Assembly: GCA_016125475.1 (NCBI GenBank)
Contig: WGLR01000006.1
Location: 62,001 to 126,000 of the forward strand
From: Betaproteobacteria bacterium
GTDB lineage: Bacteria > Pseudomonadota > Gammaproteobacteria > Burkholderiales > Ga0077523
Direction of reading: 5' to 3'
DNA: 64,000 nt
The translations under genes were made by a program, and so were the position numbers. The notes beneath the pieces were generated by a model. The model made no database searches. It was given only the letters and a program-made list of their open reading frames with translations, and was not told where the DNA came from. This document shows positions 25,735 to 36,612 of this stretch, in pieces; within the stretch, counting starts at the first letter, position 1, and every line of letters begins with the position of its first letter.

Positions 25735-26880
25735 TCAGAGGATCTCGAGGCTCTCGCGGGTGAGGTCGTCGAGCGTCGGCCTTCCGAGCAGCGTCATCGC
25801 GCAATCGATTTCGTCGCGCAGGATCCGGATCGACCGTGCGACACCGGCTTCGCCCCCGGCCGCGAGACCGTAGAGCCACGCACGACCGACCATGCACGCG
25901 CGTGCGCCGAGGCAGACTGCCTTCACCACGTCGGCGCCGCGACGTACGCCACCGTCCAGGATGACTTCGGCGCGGTCACCCACGGCTTCGACCACCTCCG
26001 GCAGCGCCCGGATCGCCGAGATCGCGCCGTCGAGCTGGCGACCGCCGTGATTCGAGACGATGATCCCGTCGGCCCCGTGGTCGATGGCGGCGCGGGCGTC
26101 CTTGCCCGTGAGAATGCCTTTCACGGCGACCGGTCCGCCCCACAGCGTCTTGAACCATTCGAGATCCCGGTAGCTCACGCCGAGGTCGTACTGCCCCGCG
26201 ATGAACTGCGTGATCGTGACGGCATCCCGCGACGCGACGGCCGTTCCCTCGAAGTTCCGGAAGGTGACCTTCGGACCCAGACCCACGTCGAGCAGCCAGG
26301 CGGGATGCAGGGCGAAGTCGAGCAGTGTCCCGAGCGTGAACTTCGGAGGCACGGTGAAGCCGTTGCGCATGTCGCGTTCGCGCGGCCCCTGGACCTTGGT
26401 GTCCACCGTGAGGACGAGCGCGCTGCAACCCGCGGCCTTCGCGCGCTCGATGAACGCGCGGGTGAGGCCGCGATCGCGCAGCACGTAGAGCTGGAACCAC
26501 CGCGAGACGCCCGAGGCCTGCGCGATCTCCTCGATCGTGCACGTCGCCATCGTCGAGAGACAGTAGGGGAGACCCGCATCGGCGGCAGCCCGCGAGGCCG
26601 CGAGTTCGCCGCGTCGGTGCAGGATCCCTGCGAGGCCGGTCGGCGCGAGCACCAGCGGGACCGCCGCCGGTGTGCCCAGGATCGTGGTCGAGAGATCCCG
26701 GCGGGACACATCCGTGAGCACGCGGGGCCGGAACGCGTAGCGCTCGAAATCGGCGCGATTCGCGCGAAGCGTCGTCTCGTCCTGTGCGCCACCGTCCACG
26801 AAGTCGAAGATGGTCCGCGGGAGGCGCCGGCGTGCGGCGTTCCGGAGCGCGTCGATGTTCATCGCGGTGGGGCGGGCCAC
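25735..26880 (-). CDS. FMN-dependent alpha-hydroxy-acid dehydrogenase (L-lactate dehydrogenase-like)
   Basis: This 381-residue protein belongs to the LldD/glycolate oxidase family, which oxidises L-2-hydroxy acids with FMN. It shows FDFVDGGAQDE near the N-terminus, the flavin-contacting PLVLAPTGLAG, the catalytic SNHGGRQLDGA block and VILDGGVRRGADVVKAV for phosphate binding. The GTG start at 26880 is preferred because GAGGGAG lies five bases upstream. ATG 26862 is possible. It is downstream of, and on the same strand as, a sulfatase gene. The two genes face the CIS operon end across a 21-base gap containing the palindrome GACCGGACCGGTC. The substrate could be lactate, mandelate or another hydroxy acid; the sequence does not decide. 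Confidence 0.9.
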   Translation of the reverse strand: MARPTAMNIDALRNAARRRLPRTIFDFVDGGAQDETTLRANRADFERYAFRPRVLTDVSRRDLSTTILGTPAAVPLVLAPTGLAGILHRRGELAASRAAADAGLPYCLSTMATCTIEEIAQASGVSRWFQLYVLRDRGLTRAFIERAKAAGCSALVLTVDTKVQGPRERDMRNGFTVPPKFTLGTLLDFALHPAWLLDVGLGPKVTFRNFEGTAVASRDAVTITQFIAGQYDLGVSYRDLEWFKTLWGGPVAVKGILTGKDARAAIDHGADGIIVSNHGGRQLDGAISAIRALPEVVEAVGDRAEVILDGGVRRGADVVKAVCLGARACMVGRAWLYGLAAGGEAGVARSIRILRDEIDCAMTLLGRPTLDDLTRESLEIL

Positions 26881-26976
26881 TCTATCTCCCTCAGGTCTGC
26901 GGCACGATCCGGAGCCCGTGGCGCGCCAGGCGCACGCTGCGCGTGCCGACCCTGTCGCGAGACCTGGATCGCGCGC

Positions 26977-28476
26977 CTACTTCTTGTCCTCGTCCGGGGT
27001 ATCCGCGAACTCCGTGGTGAGCGAAGCCTTCCCGCGCGAATGCGCGCGTACGCCGGCTCCGAACACGATCGGATTCTGGCGCCAGACCATCGGCAGATCG
27101 TGGCTGTGCGCGTGGGTGAGGGACTGCAGGTGCAGGGACGGCACCATCTCCCACGCGTAGTCGGAGATGCGCTTCATCATCTCCTGGACGACCTGCGGAT
27201 TCCGGTCGGCGACGTTGTCCTCCTCGCCGGGATCGTGCGGAATGTCGTACAGCTCGACGCGGGCGGGCAGCGCCGCGAAGACGAGCAGCTTCCAGTCGCC
27301 CATCCTCAGCCCCGCCCGGAGATCCTCGATCGCGAGCGGAATGTCCTTTCTCGGTCCGAGCGTGCCGTCGTGGATCGTCTCCCACTGGTCGACGCCGTCG
27401 AGCGGCTTGCGCTGGTCGAGGCTGCCGCCCGCGAGCCTGATCAGCGTCGGATACATGTCCGACACGTGCATGAGCTGATCCGTGATGCCGCCCTGCACCC
27501 CCGCGGGCCACTTGAAGAGCGCGGGAACGCGCACGCCGCCTTCGTAGAGACTGCCGCCGCCGTCGCGGTAGGGGCTGTTGTCCGCGGCGCCCTTGTCCAC
27601 GTCCCCGTCCCCGGTCGGGAACCTGTGCGGGACCGCACCGCCGTTGTCGCTGTGGAACACGATGATCGTGTTGTCCGACATCTTCTTCTTCGCGAGCTCG
27701 TCGAGAATGGCGCCGACGGCGTCGTCCAGTGCGCTCACCATGCCCGCGTAGGTTCGGCGCGTCGCGTCCTTGATGGACGCATTCCGGTCCATGTACTCCT
27801 TCGGGGCCTGCAGCGGGGCCGCAGGTGCCGTGAACGACACGAACAGGAAAAGCGGCTTCGACGGGTCCTGGTGCGCGATGATCCGCGTGGCTTCCCGGCC
27901 GATCAGGGTCGTGTCGTAACCGCGATCGTTCGAGCGGTGCTCGTCCCGGTACCAGTCGTGGCCACGGGGACCATCCTTCGTGAAGTGATCGACGTTGCCC
28001 GCGAGCGTGCCGTAGAAGCTGTCGAACCCGCGATGCGTCGGCAGGAATTCCTTCCTGGCGTGGCCGAGCTGCCACTTGCCGACGAGGGCCGTGTGGTAGC
28101 CGGCGGCCTTCAGTGCGTCGGCGAGCGTGCGTTCCTTCGGTGCAAGACCGTAGTCGCTCTCCGGCAGGAGCGAGAGCGTCTGGAAGCCGTAACGGAACGG
28201 ATACCGGCCGGTCAGCAGCGCCGCCCGCGTCTGGCTGGAGAACGGCTGCACGTAGAACTGGTTGAGGCGTACGGCGCCGTCGGCGATGCGGTCGATGTTT
28301 GGGGTCTTGAGCTCCCGGCCGAGATAGCCGAGGTCGTGCCACCCGAGGTCGTCGGCGAGGATGTAGACGATGTTCGGCTGTCCGGCGGCCCGCGCCGGGG
28401 CGGCGAACACCAGGGTCAGGAGCAGCAGCGCGACGCGGGCGCAGGCGAGGACGGGAGGGCGGTTTCCGAAGTTCAT
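26977..28476 (-). CDS. Secreted type I sulfatase with Ser at the formylglycine position
   Basis: This 499-residue arylsulfatase-family protein has an N-terminal signal peptide (LLLLTLVFAAPARAA). The metal-binding start NIVYILADDLGWHDLGY and the C-terminal histidines fit the family. The usual (C/S)xPxR signature is F-S80-S-Q-T-R84 followed by AALLTGRYP. This places Ser at the position modified to formylglycine and Gln in place of the invariant Pro, so maturation may follow the Ser-type route or the enzyme may be altered. ATG 28476 is preferred over GTG 28494 because the signal peptide then begins cleanly; neither has a strong ribosome site. Confidence 0.88.
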   Translation of the reverse strand: MNFGNRPPVLACARVALLLLTLVFAAPARAAGQPNIVYILADDLGWHDLGYLGRELKTPNIDRIADGAVRLNQFYVQPFSSQTRAALLTGRYPFRYGFQTLSLLPESDYGLAPKERTLADALKAAGYHTALVGKWQLGHARKEFLPTHRGFDSFYGTLAGNVDHFTKDGPRGHDWYRDEHRSNDRGYDTTLIGREATRIIAHQDPSKPLFLFVSFTAPAAPLQAPKEYMDRNASIKDATRRTYAGMVSALDDAVGAILDELAKKKMSDNTIIVFHSDNGGAVPHRFPTGDGDVDKGAADNSPYRDGGGSLYEGGVRVPALFKWPAGVQGGITDQLMHVSDMYPTLIRLAGGSLDQRKPLDGVDQWETIHDGTLGPRKDIPLAIEDLRAGLRMGDWKLLVFAALPARVELYDIPHDPGEEDNVADRNPQVVQEMMKRISDYAWEMVPSLHLQSLTHAHSHDLPMVWRQNPIVFGAGVRAHSRGKASLTTEFADTPDEDKK

Positions 28477-28562
28477 CGGGTGATGGTAACGCACGCGTCA
28501 CCGATGGCGTAGCCCGTGGCCACACGGGTGACGGAGGCGCGCCCGACCGCGTGCCGGGCGGC

Positions 28563-28599
28563 TTCCCGCTGCCACGCAGTGCTGTGCTAGCATCGATCG
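28563..28599 (+). promoter_or_regulatory. Candidate promoter giving a leaderless transcript for the MoxR/VWA operon
   Basis: TAGCAT at 28588-28593, within TGTGCTAGCAT, resembles an extended -10 element. TTCCCG at 28563-28568 is the nearest -35-like hexamer, with a 19-base gap. A start about seven bases downstream of the -10 would fall on the ATG at 28600. No ribosome site precedes that ATG, which agrees with leaderless translation. Both elements are weak matches. Confidence 0.35.
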
Positions 28600-30176
28600 A
28601 TGGACCAGCTTTCGCCTTCCCTGCGCCGGGCGCTCGGTGCCATCGCAGCGCGTCTGCGGGGCGCGCGGCTGCTGCGCGTCGGCGGGGTCGTGGTCGCGTC
28701 CTCGTGCGTGATCGGCATGGTCATGGTCTCGCTCGGCGCCATCCTGTCGCCCACCCCGGTGGCGTCCTGGCCGCGCTACGGCGGCTGGTTCGCGATCGCA
28801 TTCCTGGCCGTCTACTTCCTGCGTGACGTGTGGCGCCCGGTTCCGCTCGAAACCGCGGCGGCCGAGGCGGACCGCGTCGCCGGTCTGAAGGACGAACTCA
28901 AGTCTTCACTCTGGTTTGCCCGGTCCGGCGTGGCGACGCCCTGGGTGGCTGCACACGTCACCCACGCGGAACAGCTGGCCGGGGGGATCGATCCGCGCCG
29001 GATCGTTCCATTCGCGATGCCGGCGTCCGGCTGGGCAGCGATCGGCCTGCTCGCGATGCTAGCGGGCGTGACGTGGCTGTCGCCCCGTTTCACCCCGCAC
29101 TTCGAGCGCCACGTCTCCCCCGCGCAGGTCGCGCACGAGCCGGAGGCCGTCGTGAAGCCGGAAGTCGCGAAGCTCATGGACGAAGCCGCCCAGATCGGTG
29201 ATGCGGAAGCCCGCGCGAAGCTCGAGAAGGCGCTCGCGGCCATCGACGATCCGCGCAGGAGCGCCGGGGAACGCCAGCGGGCACTCGAGGACGCAAGACG
29301 TCTCGTTGCCCAGCGGGCCCTGGACGCGAGCGCCGCGACGGAACAGCTGCGCTCCCTGGCCGATGCGCTGGACGGGCGCCAGGACATGAAGGACGTCGCG
29401 CAGGCGCTGCGTGCGGGTGACGCGAAGCAGGCGGCGGCGGCCCTGCGCAAGCGTCTCGAAGGCGCGGACAGGCAGAAGGACGGTGACGGTGTGGGTGCCA
29501 GGTCCCCGAACCCCCAGACCTCCGACAAGGCGCTCGTCGACGCACTGAAGAAATCCCTGCAGGCCGAGGCCAAGCAGCAGCGCGACGCCGGTGGTGGCGA
29601 GACGAGCGGCCGGATCGCCAAGGCCGTCCAGAATCTCGAGGAGATCGCCAAGCGTCTCGACACGGCGGCTGCGCTGAACCAGGTCGGGCGTCGCGTCGCC
29701 GCGCTCTCGACGTCTTTCAACCGCGAAACGAACATGCGCGCGGCGCGCTTCGGCGAGCAGCAGGGCACCGCCCAGGGCCAGCAGGCGTCCGACACCGGCA
29801 ACGCGAACATCCAGGGTGGCACGATGTTCCGGCTCGGTGCCGTCGCACGGGAGCGGCGGCAGCCGGGGCAGGAATCGAGTCGCGCCGGTGACGCGTCGGG
29901 CAGTGCGCGCGGCGATCCCGTCGTCGGCGACGAAGTGAGCAGGATCGACGTGAAGTACAAGCGCGAGACGGTCCGCGATCAGGACGGCGGCGCGGGTGCG
30001 GGCAGGGACTCCGCGTTCTACGCGGCCACGCGCGAGGCCGACGCACAGGTGGACTTCGTGCCCGTCGAGCACCGGTTCCGCTACGTGGGCGAGGAGGCGA
30101 TGAGCCCCGAGCGGATCGCGCTGCGCAACCGGACCCAGGTGAAGGAATTCTTTTCAGAGAACGCGGGGAGAGCCCA

Positions 30177-30180
<4 letters not shown>
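28600..30180 (+). CDS. Membrane protein with coiled-coil region, first gene of MoxR/VWA operon
   Basis: This 526-residue protein has membrane segments near residues 28-50, 62-78 and 145-163. A periplasmic or cytosolic stretch at about 185-320, rich in Ala, Glu, Lys and Arg, probably forms helices or coiled coil. The C-terminus is hydrophilic and ends in a charged segment. The first part resembles the N-terminus of DUF4175-type proteins found beside MoxR/DUF58 genes, but the match is not firm. The stop overlaps the MoxR start (GTGA), tying it to that complex. An accessory or scaffold role is inferred from position only. Confidence 0.75.
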
Positions 30181-31172
<992 letters not shown>

Positions 31173-31263
31173 CCACCGCCCCGGGATCATCATGGTGCTC
31201 ATCGCGTTCCCGCGCCCTCCGGTACCGGCCGTGCGGGCCGTGCCGCCCGTGGAGGCCTGACCC

Positions 31264-32151
31264 GTGTCCCAGGCGCGGTCGCTGTTCAACGAGGACTTCC
31301 TGCGACGCCTCGAGCATCTGAACATCGTGACGCGGCGCCCGGTGGCAGGCCACCTGCGCGGTTCCCACCGTTCGCGTCGCCAGGGCACCGGCATGGTGTT
31401 CGCGGACTACCGGCCCTACACGCCCGGCGACGACACGCGGAATCTCGACTGGGGCACCTACATCCGGCTCGACCGCCTGATCCTGCGGCTGTTCGAGGAG
31501 GAGGCCGACCTGCCGGTCTACGTGTTCGTCGACGCGAGTGCCTCGATGAACCACGGGATGCCGAGCAAGTTCGATTTCGCCCGCCAGATCGGTGCCGCGC
31601 TGGGCTACCTCGCGCTGCTCAACTACGATCGCGTCAGCATCGTGGCGTGGTCTCAGGGCATTGCCGCGGAACTCCCCGTCCGGCGCGGACGCAGCCAGGT
31701 GTGGCCCATGTTCAAGTTTCTCGAGGGCGTCGCGCCCGCCGGTGGCACCGATCTCGGCATCGCGCTCCGGAGCTATTTCGGCGCCCGGCGCACGCGCGGG
31801 CTCGTCGTGCTGATCAGCGACTTCCTCGACCGCGGCGGCTTCACGGAGTCCGCCCAGTGGCTGAGCCAGTTCCGCCACGAGGTGGCGGCGATCCAGGTGC
31901 TCTCGCCGGAGGAGATGGCTCCCGAACTGCCGGATCAGGTCGTGCTCGTGGACGACGAAACCGGCGCCGCCGTGACGCTCGAGGCGACGCCCGAACTTCT
32001 CGAGGCATACCGGGGGGCGCTCTCCGAGCACTGCTCGGGGATCGAGAACACCTGCCGCCGTTTCGGCTGGTCCTATCTGACGGCCCGCAGTGACGCGCCG
32101 TTCGAGGACCTGATGCTCACGGCCCTGAGACGCGAAGGAGTCCTGCGCTGA
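31264..32151 (+). CDS. DUF58 (VWA-related) protein
   Basis: This 295-residue protein has the DUF58 hallmark FADYRPYTPGDDTRNLDW near residues 47-64 and a VWA-like fold with the metal-site motif VFVDASASMN (DxSxS). It is a usual MoxR partner in Bat-type operons; in other bacteria such operons affect stress tolerance, envelope integrity or enzyme maturation. The GTG at 31264 is chosen because no ATG precedes the conserved region. A 91-base gap separates it from moxR. No membrane helix is present. Confidence 0.92.
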   Translation: MSQARSLFNEDFLRRLEHLNIVTRRPVAGHLRGSHRSRRQGTGMVFADYRPYTPGDDTRNLDWGTYIRLDRLILRLFEEEADLPVYVFVDASASMNHGMPSKFDFARQIGAALGYLALLNYDRVSIVAWSQGIAAELPVRRGRSQVWPMFKFLEGVAPAGGTDLGIALRSYFGARRTRGLVVLISDFLDRGGFTESAQWLSQFRHEVAAIQVLSPEEMAPELPDQVVLVDDETGAAVTLEATPELLEAYRGALSEHCSGIENTCRRFGWSYLTARSDAPFEDLMLTALRREGVLR

Positions 32152-32161
32152 GGTCCGTGTC

Positions 32162-33964
32162 GTGAATCTGGTCCTTTCCGCCATGTCCGCAGGCGTCGCG
32201 GCGGCGCTCCTCGCCGCGGTCGCGCTCGTCGTGCTCGGAATCTACCTGCTCCGCCCGCCACCGCAGCGCATCCGGGTGGCGTCGTCGCTCGTCTGGGAAC
32301 GGGTGCTCGCGTCGACGCAGGGGGCGAGGCAGCGCTGGCGCTGGTGGCTGTCCCTGCTGCTCGCGCTCCTCATCGCGCTGGCGCTGGCGCTCGCACTCAC
32401 GGATCCGGGGACGGGCGGCGGCAAGGACTCGGCGCGCGAGGTGGTGCTGGTGGTCGACGATTCCGCGACCATGACGGCGTGGTGCACCGACGGCAGGACG
32501 CGCTTCGAACACGCCGTCTCGCTCGCGAAGGACCGCGTTCGCGGGTCCGCGTGGGGGACCCGCTTCGTGGTCGCCGACACGATGCGCACGACCGGAGCCG
32601 GACACTTCGTCGATCGCGATCGGGCGCTGCGGGCACTCGACGCGCTCGCGCCGGTGATCGGCGGGCATCCGCGCTTCCCCGCCCTCGCGCTGCTCCCCCC
32701 GTCCGACGGGTCGCGCGAGTTCGTGTTCATCTCCGACGGTGTCGCACCGTTCACGATCCCGGAGCACGTCGAGAAGCTCTCGGTCTTCGAGCAGGCGGCG
32801 AACGTGGGCATAACGTCCTTCTCGGTGCGCGCGCAGCCGACCGACGCGACGCGGTACGAGGCGTTCGTGGGGCTGGGCAACGCCGCGACAGCCTCCGTTG
32901 CGGCGACCGTGACGATTTCGGGGGCAGGCCACGATGCCGTCGTCCGCGAGGTGCAGGTACCCGCGCGCGGGTTCGCCTCGGTCGTGGTGCCGGTCGGCGA
33001 TTTCGGCGGCGGCGCGCTGCGCGCGTCGGTCGAGGCGCCCGGTGATGCGCTCGACGTGGACAACACCGCCTTCGCGTTCCTGCCGTTCAACCGGCACCTC
33101 CGGGTCGCCCTCGTGACAGCCGGCAACGCGCCGCTGGAACGTGCCCTCGCACTCGATCCGCGCGTGCGTCTCACGGTGCTGCGGCCCGGCGACTACGGTT
33201 CCCGCAGTGGCTTCGATGCGTACGTCTTCGACCGGTTCGCACCCCGTCTTCCGCCCCCGGCGCCCGCACTGCTGTTCGCACCGCCGCACGAGAAGTGGCT
33301 GCCGGATGCCGCGCGCGTCGTCGATGCGCCCGTGGTGGACGCGTGGCGGACCGGCGAGCCGCTGCTCGAGAACGTCTCGCTCGCGGACGTCCAGATCGAA
33401 CACGCGGCACCGTTCGTCCGGACGGGTGCATCCGTGAACGTCCTGGCCCGGGCCAGGGACGGACGCGCACTCGTCGTCGCATCCGACCGGGCGCCGCGCT
33501 GGGTGGCGGCCGCATTCTCCACGTCGGACTCGAACTTCGCGTCCCAGGCGTCGTTCCCGGTCTTTCTCGCGAACGCGATGGGCTGGCTGACGGCGGAGGT
33601 CCCGCCGCGCAACGAGTCCGTGGGGCTGCTCGAGGTGCCGTTCGAGCATGCCCGCGTCGAGGCGCTCAACGCGGGCACCATCCGGACGCACGACGTGCCG
33701 GGCGCCACGCTCTTCCCGGTGAGCGCCCCGGACTTCGTGACGGTGGAGACGACCGGTTCCCGCCTGCGGGTGCTCGTGAACGTCCTCGACCCCGCGACCA
33801 CCGACGTCAACGCGACCTCGATGCCCGGCGCGGTTCGGGCCACCGGGACATCGGCGGCGGAGACTGGCGTGTCGCCGACCCGCTGGTGGGAGGGACTCCT
33901 CGTCCTCGCCTTCGTGCTGCTGGTGGCGGAGTGGCTGGCCTATCACAGGCGGGTGACCGTGTGA
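32162..33964 (+). CDS. Membrane VWA-type protein (BatA/aerotolerance-like)
   Basis: This 600-residue protein begins with two membrane helices (residues 6-28 and 60-79), the layout of BatA/BatB-type proteins with the RRP-like basic stretch between them. A VWA domain follows with VVLVVDDSATMTAW (DxSxT form of the MIDAS). A final helix lies near residues 578-595 (LLVLAFVLLVAEWLAY). It starts with GTG 32162, ten bases after the DUF58 stop. Its stop overlaps the next gene start. It is probably the membrane-bound partner of the MoxR/DUF58 pair. Confidence 0.85.
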   Translation: MNLVLSAMSAGVAAALLAAVALVVLGIYLLRPPPQRIRVASSLVWERVLASTQGARQRWRWWLSLLLALLIALALALALTDPGTGGGKDSAREVVLVVDDSATMTAWCTDGRTRFEHAVSLAKDRVRGSAWGTRFVVADTMRTTGAGHFVDRDRALRALDALAPVIGGHPRFPALALLPPSDGSREFVFISDGVAPFTIPEHVEKLSVFEQAANVGITSFSVRAQPTDATRYEAFVGLGNAATASVAATVTISGAGHDAVVREVQVPARGFASVVVPVGDFGGGALRASVEAPGDALDVDNTAFAFLPFNRHLRVALVTAGNAPLERALALDPRVRLTVLRPGDYGSRSGFDAYVFDRFAPRLPPPAPALLFAPPHEKWLPDAARVVDAPVVDAWRTGEPLLENVSLADVQIEHAAPFVRTGASVNVLARARDGRALVVASDRAPRWVAAAFSTSDSNFASQASFPVFLANAMGWLTAEVPPRNESVGLLEVPFEHARVEALNAGTIRTHDVPGATLFPVSAPDFVTVETTGSRLRVLVNVLDPATTDVNATSMPGAVRATGTSAAETGVSPTRWWEGLLVLAFVLLVAEWLAYHRRVTV

Positions 33965-36540
33965 GCCAGTTCACGATCGCATCCTGGTGGCCGGTGGCCG
34001 TGTTCGTCCTGGCCCTTCCGTTCGTGATCTGGTTCGCGGCGCGATCGGCGACGGCACTCAACGCTCCCCACAGGCGCGTGCTCACGATGGTGCGCGTGCT
34101 TGCGCTGGGCGCGGTCGCGGGGGCGCTCATGCAGCCGGCCTGGCTCTCGCGTGCGAGCCACGTGTCCGTCGTCTACGCGCTCGACGTGTCGCGCAGCGTG
34201 GATCCTGCCTTCATCGGCGCGGCGATCGACTGGATGAAGCGCGCCGAGGCCGCGGGCGGGGACGCGCGCTCGCGCATCGTCGCGTTCGCGGATCGCGTCT
34301 ATCCCGTCGCCTCGCCCGACGCGGTCCGATCGGTCCCGCTGCGGGTCGCGGGTCGCGGGGCGCCGGGGGCTCTCGATCCGCTCACGAGCGACATCGAGAG
34401 CGTGCTCGACGCTGCCGCGAGCGGCTTCGACGAGGACAGCGTGAAGCGGATCGTGCTCATGACCGATGGCGTCGCGACGCGCGGCAATGCCTGGCGCACG
34501 CTCGAGCGCCTGCAGGCCCACCACATCCGCGTGTTCACCGTGCCGGCGAGCGTGCGGGCAGGCCACGACGTGCGCATCGACGGCGTGGACCTGCCGCGCG
34601 AAATGCGCCGCGACGAGCCCGCAATCGTCAACGTGCGACTGTTCGCCCAGTTCGACACGGAGGCCCGCGTCGAACTTCTGCAGGGTGCGGCGCACGTCCT
34701 CGGCAGAAAGGCCGCGCACCTCGCGCGCGGCGACAATGTCGTCTCGTTCTCCGTGCGTCCCACCCAATCGGGCAGCGTCCAGGTGACGGCGCGGGTGCAG
34801 GCCGGCGGCGACAGTGTGCCCGAGGACAACCAGCTCACGGTGAACGCGGCCGTACGGCCCAGGCCGCAGGTCCTCTATGCCGAGAGCACCGAGGGCGCGG
34901 CGCACTACCTCCGGGACGCGCTGAAGGCTCACGGCATGGATGTCCGGGTCGTGAAGCCCGATGCCATGCCGTCGAGCGCGAAGGCGCTCGAGCATTACGA
35001 TGCCGTGATCGTGTCGGATCCTCGTTCGGAGGCGCTCGGTGCCGCCCGGATGCGTGCACTCGAATCCTACGTGCGCGACGACGGAGGAGGACTCGTGTTC
35101 GCTTCCGGCGCGAACGCCTACGGCGAAGGCGGCTATCGCGAGTCCGCACTGGAGCGTGTGCTGCCCGCGACCTTCGAGGCCCAGGAGAAGCGCCGGGATC
35201 TCGCGCTCGTGATCGTTCTCGACCGTTCCTACAGCATGAAAGGGCGCAAGCTCAATCTGGCGAAGGCAGCGACCCTCGGTGCACTCGACCTGCTGGAAGA
35301 GGAGCACCTCTTCGGTCTGATCACGTTCGATTCGCAGCCCGAGATCACGGTCCCGCTCGCGCGCGTGCGGAGCAAGCGCAAGGCGCAGGACCTGATCGCC
35401 CGATTCAACGCGAGCGGGCAGACCAACATCTATCCCGCGCTGCAACTGGCGTATCGCATGCTGGTCGATGTCCCGGTCAAGGCGAAGCACGTCATTCTGC
35501 TGTCGGACGGGGACACGCAGCCGGCCAACTTCGAGCGCCTCGTGAAGCGGATGGCGGAGCGCCACATCACCGTGTCCTCGGTGGCGATCAGTTCGGAGGC
35601 CGACACGAAGCTCATGCAGAGCATCGCCACGTGGGGCAAGGGACGCTACTACTTCACCGAAAGCGCCGACGAGGTGCCCCAGATCTTCCTGCAGGAGACG
35701 CGCCGCCTCGTGAACGAGAGCGTGCGCGAGGAACCGGTCCACGTCGTCGTGAAGCGTCCCGTCGAGGCACTGCGCGGCATCGATTTCGCGCATGCGCCCG
35801 AACTCAAGGGCTTCGCGTCCGTCAAGCCCAAGGACCGCGCAGAGATCTATCTCACGACCCAGGACGGCACGCCGCTGCTCATGCGCTGGCAGGTGGGGCT
35901 CGGAAAGGCCGTGCTGTTCGGCTCGGACGTGAAGAACCGGTGGGCCGCGGACTGGCTGTCGTGGCCGGGGTACGGAAAATTCTGGAGCCAGATGGTCCGG
36001 GAGGTCATGCGGCGCACGACGGGCGAGGAGGGCGATCTCACGTTCTCCGAGGACGGTGGGCAGGCCGTCATCCACCTCACGGCGCTCACGTCCGGAGGGG
36101 AGTTCCGGAACGGTCTGTCGCCGGAGGTCAGGGTCCGTGGTCTCACGCCCGAGCCGCTGACCGTGACGCTGCGGCAGACCGGCCCCGGGAACTACGAGGC
36201 ACGCGTGCCGATGCCGGACGAGATGTCCGCGCCCGCTCGGGTCGAGCTGGTCGGAGGGGTGCCCGAAGCCATCCGCACGGTCGCGGGCACGAAGATCCTC
36301 AACAGGCCCTATCCGGACGAACTGCGGGCGACTGCGCCGGACACCGCCTTCCTCAAGGCGCTCGCCGGGCAGACGGACGGAAAGTACGCCCCGCAGGTCG
36401 CGGACGTCTTCGCGGCACACGGCGAGGCCTACGCGTCCCCGCGCGCGCTCTGGCCGTGGTTTGCGGCGGCCGCACTGCTCCTCTACGTCCTGGACCTGTT
36501 CCTGCGACGGGCCCCCTGGGTGCGGCGCTGGTTCGAGTAG
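33961..36540 (+). CDS. Large membrane protein with two VWA domains and a GATase1-like domain
   Basis: This 859-residue protein has membrane helices near residues 9-28 and 42-60 and a final one near 838-854. One VWA domain contains YALDVSRSVDP near residue 76. A second contains VIVLDRSYSMKG near residue 418, a complete DxSxS motif. Between them lies a class I glutamine-amidotransferase-like fold (PQVLYAESTEGAAHYL, then DAVIVSDPRSEAL and a glycine-rich turn), without an obvious catalytic Cys. This arrangement is known in the MoxR/VWA operons of proteobacteria and probably has a scaffolding role. GTG 33961 overlaps the previous stop. Confidence 0.88.
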   Translation: MSQFTIASWWPVAVFVLALPFVIWFAARSATALNAPHRRVLTMVRVLALGAVAGALMQPAWLSRASHVSVVYALDVSRSVDPAFIGAAIDWMKRAEAAGGDARSRIVAFADRVYPVASPDAVRSVPLRVAGRGAPGALDPLTSDIESVLDAAASGFDEDSVKRIVLMTDGVATRGNAWRTLERLQAHHIRVFTVPASVRAGHDVRIDGVDLPREMRRDEPAIVNVRLFAQFDTEARVELLQGAAHVLGRKAAHLARGDNVVSFSVRPTQSGSVQVTARVQAGGDSVPEDNQLTVNAAVRPRPQVLYAESTEGAAHYLRDALKAHGMDVRVVKPDAMPSSAKALEHYDAVIVSDPRSEALGAARMRALESYVRDDGGGLVFASGANAYGEGGYRESALERVLPATFEAQEKRRDLALVIVLDRSYSMKGRKLNLAKAATLGALDLLEEEHLFGLITFDSQPEITVPLARVRSKRKAQDLIARFNASGQTNIYPALQLAYRMLVDVPVKAKHVILLSDGDTQPANFERLVKRMAERHITVSSVAISSEADTKLMQSIATWGKGRYYFTESADEVPQIFLQETRRLVNESVREEPVHVVVKRPVEALRGIDFAHAPELKGFASVKPKDRAEIYLTTQDGTPLLMRWQVGLGKAVLFGSDVKNRWAADWLSWPGYGKFWSQMVREVMRRTTGEEGDLTFSEDGGQAVIHLTALTSGGEFRNGLSPEVRVRGLTPEPLTVTLRQTGPGNYEARVPMPDEMSAPARVELVGGVPEAIRTVAGTKILNRPYPDELRATAPDTAFLKALAGQTDGKYAPQVADVFAAHGEAYASPRALWPWFAAAALLLYVLDLFLRRAPWVRRWFE

Positions 36541-36612
36541 CACGCCTGTCGCCGGACCCCGACGATCGGCCTCAAGTTTTGCGCTCGTTGCGCCGTTGTT
36601 CCCCTCACCAGC

